Assembly (NCBI GenBank): GCA_030765845.1
Contig: JAVCDJ010000270.1
Span: 1 to 36,946 of the forward strand
Length of the DNA: 36,946 bases
Origin: Candidatus Stygibacter australis
GTDB lineage: Bacteria > Cloacimonadota > Cloacimonadia > Cloacimonadales > TCS61
Direction of reading: 5' to 3'
The notes beneath the pieces are model-generated. The model did no database searches. It worked only from the letters and a program-made list of their open reading frames with translations, and was not told the DNA's origin. This document shows positions 24,820 to 34,618 of this stretch, piece after piece. Position numbers and translations under genes: made by a program. The number at the start of each line of letters is the position of its first letter. Within the stretch, counting starts at the first letter, position 1.

Positions 24820-26792
24820 TTAAGTCCTGCTTTGAAATTGAAATTTGTCGCTGGCTGTTCCGGAGCAGAGTTTTGAAAATTCTTATAAACCCGATTAAAA
24901 ATATTTGAGGAAGGATTATACCATGAGAAATCAATCAGGAAGCGTCTGAATCCCTTATCAAGAAGTCTTTTATGAAATTGCAGTAATGATACGGGATGCT
25001 CTGGCAGGATGACCGTGATGCCATCTCTAACCTGCTTACGAAAATTCTGACGCTGATCACTGAACAAGTCATCATCATTGAGTGCCACCGGCATCCGTGA
25101 ATAAAAAAGCTCAGGATAATATAGCAGGGGAACGATACCTCGATGATCTTTGCCGGAAATCAAGTTCGGGAAGTCATTTTCCAGAGGATAAACCCAGTTT
25201 GATATATGCTCATTTTGCAAAAATGCTGCTGCTGCATCATTGAGCACATACACATTTTCACTGGTGAACAGCCTGATTTTGGATTGCGGGTCAAAAAGCA
25301 GTTTTTGACTCACGTGACTAAGCATGAACTGGCTGATGCCGGCTTCAAATAATCTTTTGATCTCTTTTTGATAAAAGGCAATATCATTTTCCGAGATGAA
25401 ACGTGGTAATTGAATTATCAATTTATCTGAGATATTTTTCAGAAAGGGAGTATTGAGTTTAAATGCTTTCATTTCTTGCATACCAAGATTCAGGATGAGT
25501 TTATCAATTTTATCCAGAAACAGCTTTCTGAGCCATTTTATTTCATTTATCCTGACGAATAATTCTTCTCTGGCAGCTGGTTTGCCATATAATAATCTAT
25601 TGAGAATGTCCTGCCGGCGCTTTGAGGAGAATTTATAAATACTGGCTTTCATCTCATTTTGCAGTTTATTAGGGAATCTTCTACTTTTGAGACCGACAAG
25701 GAAAACTTTGTCACCTTTAGAACATTTTATTTCCGGGTCTGTTATGGTATAATTCTCTCCCGCCTTAGAGATAGCTTTTATTTTGATGGCTTTGCTGTCA
25801 CGCCCATCAGATGAGAGTATGCGCAATCGATCTCCAGCCTGGATATTATGCTCTGCTTTGATGATCGCCTGTGGACGGGAGGAGATCACTTCCCCGGCAT
25901 ATATTCCGGTATAGGGCAATTCAGAGATAGCATCTTTGATGTTTCCACCCATAAAATAGGCTGTTTTCTCACGACCCATATCATGCTCAAGCATTTGTTT
26001 GCTTTCACTGGGATCACCTTCTCCATCAATAAGTAGACGATATGCCTTCGCTGCCTGATATACATATTCAGCTGGTTTCATCCTGCCTTCGATCTTAAAG
26101 GAGCTTATGCCCAGCTTGATCAGTTTCTTGAGTTGGGTTGTCTGCTGGTTATCTTTAAGATTAAAAAAATAACTTTCATTTCCATCCTGCAGATATTTTC
26201 TGCGGCAGGGTTGACGGCAATTTCCCCGGTTTGCACTCATTCCTCCCAGATAGCTGGAAAAAAGGCACATCCCGGAAAATGAATAACAAAGCGCTCCATG
26301 GATAAAAAACTCTAACTCAATACTGGTTTTCTTTTTGATCTCCTGCAGCTCATTAAAAGTGAGTTCTCTTGCCAGTATCACCCTTTCCAAACCCAGTTTC
26401 CCGCAATAATCTGCACCCAGCGAGTTATGATTTCCCATTTGAGTGCTGGCATGAAGCTTGAGCCTGGGAAAATAGTTCTTTGCCAGGTGATAAACACCCA
26501 GATCCTGAATTATAATGGCATCAACCTGCAATTTTTCTAAGGTCAATAGCACATCAAATAGCTCAGTTAGTTCGCTGTTTTTGATAATTGTATTTAAAGT
26601 AACATAGATTTTTATGTTTTTTGCCCCAGCTTCTTCAACTATTGATCTCAGTTGAGAAACCGTGAAATTGCTGGCACGTTCCCGGGCATTAAAGCGTCTT
26701 AATCCCAGATACAGAGCATCTGCTCCTGCTTCCATTGCCGCATAAAAGGCTTCTATATTGCCTGCAGGAACAAGTAATTCAGGTTTTTGCAT
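24816..26792 (-). CDS. U32 family peptidase (RlhA/YegQ-like)
   Basis: A 658-residue member of the U32 'collagenase-like peptidase' family. The TIM-barrel-like N-terminal domain starts KPELLVPAGNIEAFYAAMEAGADALYLG and contains the family's four-Cys cluster at about 169, 176, 192 and 196 (HGALCYSFSGMCL, NRGNCRQPCRRKY). A long C-terminal region follows, with FKIEGRMKPAEYVY and a second beta-rich domain. Characterised relatives such as RlhA and UbiU/UbiV carry out hydroxylation steps on RNA or ubiquinone using an iron-sulfur cluster held by such cysteines, so proteolysis should not be assumed. The ATG at 26792 shares a base with the ispF stop (TGATG) and follows GAGG. Its stop overlaps the next gene. 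Confidence 0.92.
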   Translation of the reverse strand: MQKPELLVPAGNIEAFYAAMEAGADALYLGLRRFNARERASNFTVSQLRSIVEEAGAKNIKIYVTLNTIIKNSELTELFDVLLTLEKLQVDAIIIQDLGVYHLAKNYFPRLKLHASTQMGNHNSLGADYCGKLGLERVILARELTFNELQEIKKKTSIELEFFIHGALCYSFSGMCLFSSYLGGMSANRGNCRQPCRRKYLQDGNESYFFNLKDNQQTTQLKKLIKLGISSFKIEGRMKPAEYVYQAAKAYRLLIDGEGDPSESKQMLEHDMGREKTAYFMGGNIKDAISELPYTGIYAGEVISSRPQAIIKAEHNIQAGDRLRILSSDGRDSKAIKIKAISKAGENYTITDPEIKCSKGDKVFLVGLKSRRFPNKLQNEMKASIYKFSSKRRQDILNRLLYGKPAAREELFVRINEIKWLRKLFLDKIDKLILNLGMQEMKAFKLNTPFLKNISDKLIIQLPRFISENDIAFYQKEIKRLFEAGISQFMLSHVSQKLLFDPQSKIRLFTSENVYVLNDAAAAFLQNEHISNWVYPLENDFPNLISGKDHRGIVPLLYYPELFYSRMPVALNDDDLFSDQRQNFRKQVRDGITVILPEHPVSLLQFHKRLLDKGFRRFLIDFSWYNPSSNIFNRVYKNFQNSAPEQPATNFNFKAGLK

Positions 26793-27274
26793 CAATCCTC
26801 ACTAACCAGCATCACAATCGCCTGGGCTGTCATACCTGCTTCACTGCCAGATATTCCTAATCCTTCTTCAGTAGTGGCTTTCACGGAGATATTATCTATA
26901 CTAGTTTGCAGATCAGCAGCCAGATTGGAGCGCATATCATCAATGTACGGTCTTAGTTTGGGACGCTGAGCACAGATAGTTGCATCAAGATTATTTATCT
27001 GATATTTGCATTTGATCATAATATCATATACTTTGCGTAATAATATTCTGCTGTCAATATCTTTGAACTCATGGTCATTGTCGGGAAATATCATGCCAAT
27101 ATCACCTTTGGCAAGTGCGCCCAGGATTGCATCAATGATAGCATGGATCAGCACATCAGCATCAGAGTGTCCTGCCAGACCTTTTTCAAAGGGTATTTTT
27201 ACTCCCCCCAGAAATAAATCCCTGCCAGTTTCCAGCCGATGTACATCATAACCTGTTCCAATTCGATACTTCAT
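26792..27274 (-). CDS. ispF: 2-C-methyl-D-erythritol 2,4-cyclodiphosphate synthase
   Basis: Fifth enzyme of the non-mevalonate (MEP) isoprenoid pathway; a cytoplasmic homotrimer with one zinc per active site. The 160 residues are the usual length. The zinc ligands are Asp10 and His12 (GTGYDVHRL) and His44 (HSDADVLIHAI). Other marks are GALAKGDIGMIFPD and the C-terminal ATTEEGLG segment. The presence of ispF implies the MEP pathway in this organism. It begins six bases after the glmS-like stop and ends overlapping the U32 start, so it is embedded in an operon of unrelated functions. The ribosome site before its ATG is weak, suggesting coupling with glmS. Confidence 0.98.
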   Translation of the reverse strand: MKYRIGTGYDVHRLETGRDLFLGGVKIPFEKGLAGHSDADVLIHAIIDAILGALAKGDIGMIFPDNDHEFKDIDSRILLRKVYDIMIKCKYQINNLDATICAQRPKLRPYIDDMRSNLAADLQTSIDNISVKATTEEGLGISGSEAGMTAQAIVMLVSED

Positions 27275-27280
27275 AATAGT

Positions 27281-29989
27281 CTAATCCACTGTAATTGATT
27301 TTGATACGTTTTTGGGCACATCAGGATGCACACCATGATCAATAATTCCAATTCTCTTTAGATATTCCATTTTCCTGATACTCATCTTAAGCGCCAGTAT
27401 CTGCAATACCACACTTGCTGAAAAAGCAGTCATAATAGCATCTCCTGTCCTGGGCAGGGGGATATAACCCCAGCCATAATAACCTGCATCATGAGGATTG
27501 GATCTGGCATTTTCCATAAGAGCATCATTTTCTTCTGCGATCACAAAGGTGTCTGCCCCGCGTATCTTATGCGTATTGATCTGTGAAATAGTGAGATTCA
27601 CATCTCGCAGATCAGGACCAGTGATATAAATAAGCGGATAATCACGGTAAAGACTATCAAATATGTCATGTTCACTATCATAATCTTTGATCAGCAGATT
27701 AGCTTCCTCACTCAGATTATAGGGATCAATTCTTTTGAAAAGATAGGATGGGAGATTATTGTTCATCTTGATAACTTCATCCGTCGTAATATTCCTTTTT
27801 ATAGCTTCACGATATAAATTTTCCAGACGTCTGGTCATTTCCTTGATCAGGGCTTTCACGTTTTTAACGCCATATACGGTATTTTTTCCCAAAATAGTAT
27901 TTGGTCCATGTTTAAATTCCGAGGCTTCCCCGCCTTCAGTATGGCTAAGTACGGTTTCTCTGATCTTAAGGGCACCTTCCTTGGCAACACCTGTCATCTT
28001 AGTTGCCAGGATGTGCATGGACGGTTCAAGATATACCTTACTTGCCACAAATTCGATCTGTTCCTGGGTTGTCTGGATAGTGTCAGCTATCAATTGAGGA
28101 ATTCTGCTGATAGTACTGAGTCTTTTTTCAATATCCTTTCTGGAAACATCTTTCATAAGTTCCGGGAATTTCTCCAGCTTCATGAAAGCAACTTTGATCG
28201 CCAGATAATAAAATAATACGATCTGGTTCATAAAACTCTTTGTGGCTGGAACTGCCATCTCAGGCCCACAGAAAATTGGTATAGAGATATCACTCTTTTC
28301 CTGTCCCAGAGTTGAATTGATATTATTTACCAGAACAACCAGCTTAACCTTTTTACCTGACCTTTCCACATCATTAAAGATATCGATCAGATCTTTGGTC
28401 TCACCACTCTGTGAAACGCCAATGATCACATCATTATCCCTGAGGCTATAGGAATATTGTCCCCGGTAATCTCCTGGAAGTACTGGTATTATCGCTTGTC
28501 TGGCAATATCATTAAAGAAAAGTCCAGCCACTTTTGTAGCATGGAACGATGTACCGCAGGCAATTGTATAAATGCTGCCCTTCTTCTTAATTGTATTCTC
28601 CACAAGCTTCAGGAAACTATTAACTTCCTGGTCAAATTCCTGAACGTCAATTTCTTCTGCTATTGAATCAAGCGCTTTTGCCAGTAACTGCTTACGTTTG
28701 TCAAAGTCCCTGCCCATCAGTTCCAGAAATACGTTTTTATCTCCGGAAAAGAAATATTTACGGTCAAACTTCTCTTTGAATAGTTCAGCATAGATTTTGG
28801 GATACTGCTCAATTGCTCTTTTATAAAAATCTTCTCCCCGGGAAGAATTGATATATTCACTGAAAATCTTCTGCTGATTTTCTAATATATCTTCTTTGGT
28901 TATCTGATTTCTTAAATCAGATAATTCATCAAATAACTGAGCATTACGGATAAAATCAAGCATAAAGTGAGAGGTATTTGAGCCACCCTGAAAGAGCTTA
29001 ACAAGCTTACCAGTAGTTTCCACCTCCGCGTGTATCTCCTGCTCCATAAAATAATTATATTGCGCTTGTAATTCTGTATCCTCTGCCCTCAATCGTGATC
29101 TTACCGGTTCCTTTTCTATCGCATCACCTGCTTTGAACATTTCGTCCGGCAGATTGGGTCTTTTTACACGTAGATCCCTGAAAGCATAAGCCTGATATTG
29201 ATCCTTATGATATTCAATAAATTCACCTTCGCGCATATTTACCAGCATTTTGGTGAATTTAAGTACTGCAGTCAGATCAGATGAAGCCAGACAAAAACTA
29301 TTGTCATCCCTTTCGCCAATCCCAAAATAGAGACTACTGCCTGCTTTGATGGCATAACTGTATTCCGTGAAAGGATCTACTATCACAGCAGCATAACTGC
29401 CTACCATACGCTTAGATGCCAGTACGATTGCTTTTCGAAGACATATCCTTCTAAAATCTATGTCCTGCTGCTTATCAAGAGTATATCTGTTCAATTCATT
29501 ATCAAAATAATGCTCTATCGTGTGAACAAGCATTTCACCATCATTATCGCTTTCCACGTTATGACCTTCTGATAAGAGGAATTTCTTGAGTTCCTGACAA
29601 TTCGTGATATTGCCATTATGGGCTCCATACAATTCCTGCTTACAGGTTACCCAGTGTGGTTGCGCATTTTTCTGATTAACGTCTCCAAAGGTTGCCCAGC
29701 GTACCTGACCACAAAATATCTGTCCCTGCTCTTCTTCTATTCCCAGGGTCTTCACAAGTATACTTGGTGCTCCCACATCTTTCATCAATCTGATGTTCTT
29801 TTTATCATCCTGAAAAACTGCCCCAGTGGAATCATAACCGCGATATTCAAGTGCTCTCAGCAGGATTGATGCCCATTTTCCCAATTCAATAGTTACCTTG
29901 CTGGTACTCATCCCCAACACACCGCATCCAATACCGAAAACTGGAACTGGGATTCTAACCTTTAAGTGCTGTAGATCATATCGCTGCAT
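27281..29989 (-). CDS. glmS: Enlarged glutamine-fructose-6-phosphate aminotransferase (GlmS-like)
   Basis: Makes glucosamine 6-phosphate from fructose 6-phosphate and glutamine for cell-envelope amino sugars. At 902 residues it is about half again as long as ordinary GlmS (about 610). Parts in order: glutaminase domain (about 22-300) with Cys22 (GCGVLGM), RALEYRGYDSTG, RWATFG in place of RWATHG, and AHNGNITN; a long, largely helical insertion (about 310-460); SIS1 (about 465-620; ACGTSFHATKVAG, GVSQSGET, PATKSFMNQ); and SIS2 (about 650-900; EGALKIRETVLSHTEGGEASEFKHGP) with a roughly 95-residue insertion, ending in DVPKNVSKSITVD. The nucleophile Cys is normally residue 2; here 21 residues precede it, and AGGAG before the ATG at 29989 supports that start, so processing is implied. 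An open frame continues to 30049 but lacks support. Confidence 0.88.
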   Translation of the reverse strand: MQRYDLQHLKVRIPVPVFGIGCGVLGMSTSKVTIELGKWASILLRALEYRGYDSTGAVFQDDKKNIRLMKDVGAPSILVKTLGIEEEQGQIFCGQVRWATFGDVNQKNAQPHWVTCKQELYGAHNGNITNCQELKKFLLSEGHNVESDNDGEMLVHTIEHYFDNELNRYTLDKQQDIDFRRICLRKAIVLASKRMVGSYAAVIVDPFTEYSYAIKAGSSLYFGIGERDDNSFCLASSDLTAVLKFTKMLVNMREGEFIEYHKDQYQAYAFRDLRVKRPNLPDEMFKAGDAIEKEPVRSRLRAEDTELQAQYNYFMEQEIHAEVETTGKLVKLFQGGSNTSHFMLDFIRNAQLFDELSDLRNQITKEDILENQQKIFSEYINSSRGEDFYKRAIEQYPKIYAELFKEKFDRKYFFSGDKNVFLELMGRDFDKRKQLLAKALDSIAEEIDVQEFDQEVNSFLKLVENTIKKKGSIYTIACGTSFHATKVAGLFFNDIARQAIIPVLPGDYRGQYSYSLRDNDVIIGVSQSGETKDLIDIFNDVERSGKKVKLVVLVNNINSTLGQEKSDISIPIFCGPEMAVPATKSFMNQIVLFYYLAIKVAFMKLEKFPELMKDVSRKDIEKRLSTISRIPQLIADTIQTTQEQIEFVASKVYLEPSMHILATKMTGVAKEGALKIRETVLSHTEGGEASEFKHGPNTILGKNTVYGVKNVKALIKEMTRRLENLYREAIKRNITTDEVIKMNNNLPSYLFKRIDPYNLSEEANLLIKDYDSEHDIFDSLYRDYPLIYITGPDLRDVNLTISQINTHKIRGADTFVIAEENDALMENARSNPHDAGYYGWGYIPLPRTGDAIMTAFSASVVLQILALKMSIRKMEYLKRIGIIDHGVHPDVPKNVSKSITVD

Positions 29990-30014
29990 ATTATTCTCCT
30001 CAGATATATAAAGA

Positions 30015-30038
30015 TACCCGATGCATACACATCGGGTA
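30015..30038 (-). terminator. Hairpin between khpB and the glmS-like gene
   Basis: TACCCGATG (30015-30023) and CATCGGGTA (30030-30038) are perfect inverted repeats with a 6-base loop. Read on the - strand, the stem is followed by TCTTTATATATC, a weak U-rich tail, so it probably ends the rpmH-to-khpB transcript. It also lies in the leader of the glmS-like gene and could be an attenuator. It is not the glmS ribozyme, whose larger conserved core is not visible. Confidence 0.6.
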
Positions 30039-30075
30039 CTTCTTATCAATTAGCTGCCTGTATTGTCAATTAATA

Positions 30076-30774
30076 TCAGGCTCTATTTGGTTTATTATTT
30101 CTTACCGGACGCCGATTATTGCGAGATTGTGAAGTATTGGGTATTGGTTTTTTACCAACCACAGAAACTACCACTCGCTTTGCTTCACCGCGACCGATGG
30201 TCATGGTCTGCAACTTTGGTTCTTTTTCAATATGCTGATGAATGATTTTCCTTCTGGTTGCATTCATTGGCTCAAATGTATAGCTCCGCTCCGTCTTTTT
30301 AACCCGTTCACAAACAACCTTCATTTTCTCTATTAACTGCTGATTCTTACGTTCACGATAACCATCAACATCCATATCAAGATGCATTGATTTTCGCTCC
30401 TGCTTATTGATCATTTGATTTACGAGATGCTGAAGTGCATCCAATATTCTGGCTTCTTTACCAATTAAAAATCCTGCTTCCTTTACTCCGCAAACTTCCA
30501 CATAAAAAGTATTGCTCTTTTCCTCTACTTTTACACTCTCAAAATCTACATTCATCTGTTTAAGAACTCCCATAGTGTAATTCTTAATTGAATCACAGAT
30601 ATCTGAAAGCACAAATTTGATCACGGTCGGCTGAGATGAAAATAGTCCCAGAAAACCTTTCTTCCCTTCATCTACTACCTCGAATTTGAAATCTTCCAGT
30701 TGAAGATTAAATTCCTTCATAAATCCACTGATTACTGCTGACGTGGACTTTCCTTCTCGTTGAATTGTCTTCAT
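30076..30774 (-). CDS. khpB: KhpB/Jag RNA-binding protein (Jag-N, KH, R3H)
   Basis: A 232-residue RNA-binding protein of the SpoIIIJ-associated (Jag/KhpB) family. The Jag-N domain occupies about 1-50 (GKSTSAVISGF, EGKKGFLGLF), the KH domain about 75-155 (FLIGKEARILDALQHLVNQM) and the R3H domain about 160-215 (ATRRKIIHQHI, GRGEAKRVVVSV). A basic Asn/Arg-rich tail follows. The KH loop reads GKEA instead of the usual GxxG with two basic residues, but the helix after it is standard. It lies 14 bases after yidC, the classic arrangement, and is the last gene of the rpmH cluster. KhpB proteins bind many transcripts and affect cell elongation in other bacteria. Confidence 0.95.
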   Translation of the reverse strand: MKTIQREGKSTSAVISGFMKEFNLQLEDFKFEVVDEGKKGFLGLFSSQPTVIKFVLSDICDSIKNYTMGVLKQMNVDFESVKVEEKSNTFYVEVCGVKEAGFLIGKEARILDALQHLVNQMINKQERKSMHLDMDVDGYRERKNQQLIEKMKVVCERVKKTERSYTFEPMNATRRKIIHQHIEKEPKLQTMTIGRGEAKRVVVSVVGKKPIPNTSQSRNNRRPVRNNKPNRA

Positions 30775-30788
30775 AAATTTTTCCCTTA

Positions 30789-32432
30789 TTAACTAAATTT
30801 TCTGCGTATTGTCCGTTGCTGTAACATTGACATTATGTTGAATACTGTCCAGTAAAGTACAAGTCCTGATGGAAATGACTTAAATAAAAAGAACATCATC
30901 AAAGGCATAACATACATCATCATTTTCTGACTTTGCAATTGTGCCTTCTGCTGATCACTCATCTCTGCTAATACTGATTTCTTGGGCTGCATCATATATT
31001 GCTGCAAAAACATGAATATTGCCATTAAAATCGGCAGGATCAGATACGGGTCAGGTTCTGAGAGGTCTTTTAACCAGAGAAATCCAGCTTGACGCAAGTC
31101 AATGGAATATCTGATCACAGGATATAGGGCAAAAAAGACCGGCATCTGGAATAATACAGGTAAACACCCTCCCAGTGGACTTACTCCATGTTCCTTGTAT
31201 ATCTTCTGCATTTCCTTATTCATTTTTTGAGGATCACTTTTGTACTGTTCGCGCAATACTGATATTTGCGGTTGGATCTTCTGCATTTTTGTACTGCTTT
31301 CAAAACTCTTATGAGTGAGTGGATAAAGAATAATCTTTATCAGAATTGAAAACACTATTAAACACAGACCAAAATTAGGTATCACCTTATGGAACTGCTT
31401 GAACACCCAACTGAATAATCTACTGATCGGTTTGATAAATCCCTGACCAAAGAATATCCCGTTGCCCGCATAATATGCCGAACCAAATCCTTCACCCATT
31501 GCATCCATTTTATCAGCTATAACCGGTCCCAAATAAATTTCATAATGTGACTCAAGTACCGGCTTAGGACTTCTGCCATACATTCTGAATGCTGGTGAAT
31601 CGTTATTGTTATAAGCAAACACATGAAATAAACTACTCAATTCATCTTTCATGATCCCGATAACAAAGAACTTTGACCGCATTGCAGCCCAGTCAATTTT
31701 GCCATTTACTTCCTGATTCTTGCTCAGTTTCTGTAAAGTAAGCCGTTCTATCTTGTTATCTACTTCAAAGATCAATTGATAATTCTGCTTCTTGCGCTTA
31801 AGATATCGCTCAGTATCTGCAATGCCATCATCGAACTTAAAAACATAATCAAATTGTTCCTGATTGCTCGATACTGATAATCCCATCTCCATCCGATAAT
31901 CATCTTTCAACCTGAATGTTTTTTGGATTGTGCCAAAACTTCCACTGCCGGTGAAAGTCACTGTTGACTTATCCTGCTTATCCCAATCATACATTTGAGG
32001 AACACCACTAAGCTGATTTCCTGTCAGATCGGCATAATCTATCCCCATAAGATTACCATTTTCTCTTAACATCTCTACGCGGGTTTCCTTATCTTGAAGA
32101 AAATAATCCTTAAGCTCAATAGAATTTATCACTGCACCCTTATTAGAAAAACTTATCCTGACCTTCTCATTCTCAAGAATTATTGATTCATTAAGGTCAA
32201 TATCAGATTCGATTTCTTCCTGCAGATTCGTTTCTTCCAGAGGGGCTGGCTGGGTGGGATTATAGTCATCAGGTAATACTGGCTGAGATGCATTCTCAAC
32301 TTCTGGCTGCGCTGGACTTGCTGACTCAATTCCTCGCTGTGCAGCTGCACTTGATGGCTTCCAAATAAATTCACTGCTTATCCAGAATACTGCTAGTATC
32401 AGGATAAAAGCCCATATTGTTCTCTTGTCCAT
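30789..32432 (-). CDS. yidC: Membrane protein insertase YidC
   Basis: Inserts and folds inner-membrane proteins, alone or with SecYEG. It has 547 residues with the Gram-negative layout: an N-terminal membrane anchor (about 6-24), a Pro/Glu-rich linker, a large periplasmic beta domain (about 75-335), then the five-helix insertase core from FKQFHKVIPNFGLCLIVFSI onward. The core includes the LYPLTHKSFESSTKMQKIQP loop, GGCLPVLFQMPVFFALYPVI and the final hydrophobic helices ending VLYWTVFNIMSMLQQ. The periplasmic domain supports a diderm cell. AGGAG precedes the ATG. It lies 28 bases after yidD and 14 before khpB. Confidence 0.97.
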   Translation of the reverse strand: MDKRTIWAFILILAVFWISSEFIWKPSSAAAQRGIESASPAQPEVENASQPVLPDDYNPTQPAPLEETNLQEEIESDIDLNESIILENEKVRISFSNKGAVINSIELKDYFLQDKETRVEMLRENGNLMGIDYADLTGNQLSGVPQMYDWDKQDKSTVTFTGSGSFGTIQKTFRLKDDYRMEMGLSVSSNQEQFDYVFKFDDGIADTERYLKRKKQNYQLIFEVDNKIERLTLQKLSKNQEVNGKIDWAAMRSKFFVIGIMKDELSSLFHVFAYNNNDSPAFRMYGRSPKPVLESHYEIYLGPVIADKMDAMGEGFGSAYYAGNGIFFGQGFIKPISRLFSWVFKQFHKVIPNFGLCLIVFSILIKIILYPLTHKSFESSTKMQKIQPQISVLREQYKSDPQKMNKEMQKIYKEHGVSPLGGCLPVLFQMPVFFALYPVIRYSIDLRQAGFLWLKDLSEPDPYLILPILMAIFMFLQQYMMQPKKSVLAEMSDQQKAQLQSQKMMMYVMPLMMFFLFKSFPSGLVLYWTVFNIMSMLQQRTIRRKFS

Positions 32433-32460
32433 TAATTCACTCCTGATCAGTTATTGCAGA

Positions 32461-32679
32461 TCAGGGAAGCGGATCATAACCTCCGGGATGAAATGGGTGA
32501 CATCGCAAAATTCGGCTGGTCGATAAATATAATGCCTTCAAAAAATTATATTTCTGAAATGCCTGCTGTGAATAAACACTACATGTTGGCTCGTAACGGC
32601 AACTCGAAGGTAATATCGGTGATATATATCGACGATATATTCTGATTATACCAATCATCAACTCATTTAAAAATTTCAT
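32461..32679 (-). CDS. yidD: Membrane protein insertion efficiency factor YidD
   Basis: A 72-residue small protein that helps YidC-dependent membrane insertion. Family signatures are IIRIYRRYISPILPSSCRYEPTC near the N-terminus and RCHPFHPGGYDPLP at the end; the conserved Cys residues are present. The ATG at 32679 overlaps the rnpA stop (ATGA), the usual coupling; the longer open frame to 32730 would lie inside rnpA and adds unrelated residues. Confidence 0.96.
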   Translation of the reverse strand: MKFLNELMIGIIRIYRRYISPILPSSCRYEPTCSVYSQQAFQKYNFLKALYLSTSRILRCHPFHPGGYDPLP

Positions 32680-32996
32680 TCTTCGAATGCCTGTAAATTC
32701 CTGCCTAAATCCTTTGATATTCCTGCCCAATCAGATGTTCCAGATGATTCCTTTGCTATGATTACCAGTTTCCCGAGGGGCAATTGCTCGGGATGTTCCC
32801 TTAGATAAGCTCTCACTCGACGCTTCACTTTGTTACGCCATACCGCTTTTCCCACTTTTCTGCTTACTACTATTCCTACCGCTCTCTCTTCACTGTCTTC
32901 TGTTTTTCGCCTAAGAAAAAGAAAGAGAGTTCCATGACGTCGTTCATGTTTTGCATACACCTCATGGTACTCTCTTGTCGATCTTATAAAGCGCAT
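32676..32996 (-). CDS. rnpA: Ribonuclease P protein component
   Basis: Protein subunit of RNase P, which removes 5' leaders from tRNA precursors. It has 106 residues, the normal size. The RNA-binding signature GIVVSRKVGKAVWRNKVKRR is intact, with basic and aromatic residues around LFLFLRRK. The ATG shares its A with the rpmH stop (TAATG), and the gene's end overlaps yidD. The RNA subunit gene is not in the window. Confidence 0.96.
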   Translation of the reverse strand: MRFIRSTREYHEVYAKHERRHGTLFLFLRRKTEDSEERAVGIVVSRKVGKAVWRNKVKRRVRAYLREHPEQLPLGKLVIIAKESSGTSDWAGISKDLGRNLQAFEE

Positions 32997-33136
32997 TAAT
33001 CGCTTACAGTTAAACGTGTTCTTCCTTTTGCACGACGACGAGACAATATCTTTCTGCCGCTCTTCGTTGCCATTCTGGCGCGGAAACCATGCTTATTCAC
33101 TCGTTTTCTGTTATGTGGCTGATAAGTTCTCTTCAT
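32996..33136 (-). CDS. rpmH: Ribosomal protein L34
   Basis: A 46-residue, very basic protein of the large ribosomal subunit. It reads [18 protein letters not shown], then [21 protein letters not shown], ending LTVSD, an unmistakable L34. GGAGATGGC precedes the ATG, and its stop overlaps the rnpA start by one base. It is the first gene of the rpmH-rnpA-yidD-yidC-khpB cluster. Confidence 0.98.
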   Translation of the reverse strand: MKRTYQPHNRKRVNKHGFRARMATKSGRKILSRRRAKGRTRLTVSD

Positions 33137-33228
33137 GCCATCTCCTTCTGTCTTTTCTATCTTCTTTTTCTGCTAATTACCTATAAACTATGAAGTTGTA
33201 AATTCCTTAGCCTATCTCTCTCTGTCAA
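33137..33228 (-). promoter_or_regulatory. Candidate promoter and purine-rich leader of rpmH
   Basis: On the - strand a TTGACA (33228-33223) lies 86 bases before the rpmH ATG, but no good TATAAT is found 16-18 bases after it; GCTAA occurs 11 bases downstream. A nearly all-purine stretch of about 35 bases (33140-33175) leads into the ribosome site. The -35 call is tentative. Confidence 0.3.
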
Positions 33229-33242
33229 GCTATATTTTTCAG

Positions 33243-34496
<1,254 letters not shown>

Positions 34497-34618
34497 TTAA
34501 TGTCGCTCCTTTCACGCTTTTTAGGGAAACTCGTTTTTACACACTCGAATTTCCTGAAAGACTTTTTTAGCTGCCCCATATTTGTCAAAATAATTCTTTA
34601 TATGATTTTTTCCCCTGA
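34497..34618 (-). promoter_or_regulatory. Leader of purA with a candidate -35 box
   Basis: A 122-base gap between the FapA-like gene and purA. On the - strand TTGACA (34588-34583) occurs with GCTAA 11 bases further on, the same arrangement as ahead of rpmH; no standard -10 is seen. No convincing hairpin terminator was found for the upstream gene. Confidence 0.3.

Noticed and set aside
30010-30060. glmS ribozyme or riboswitch in the leader of the glmS-like gene
   Set aside because: Only a simple 9-bp hairpin is present in a leader of under 90 bases; the large conserved ribozyme core is not seen.
32680-32730. Longer YidD starting at 32730
   Set aside because: The extra residues lie inside rnpA; the ATG at 32679 overlaps the rnpA stop in the usual way and begins the conserved sequence.
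30015-33240. Replication origin beside the rpmH-rnpA-yidD-yidC-khpB cluster
   Set aside because: This cluster is often near oriC, but no dnaA, dnaN or cluster of DnaA boxes (TTATCCACA) is visible here.
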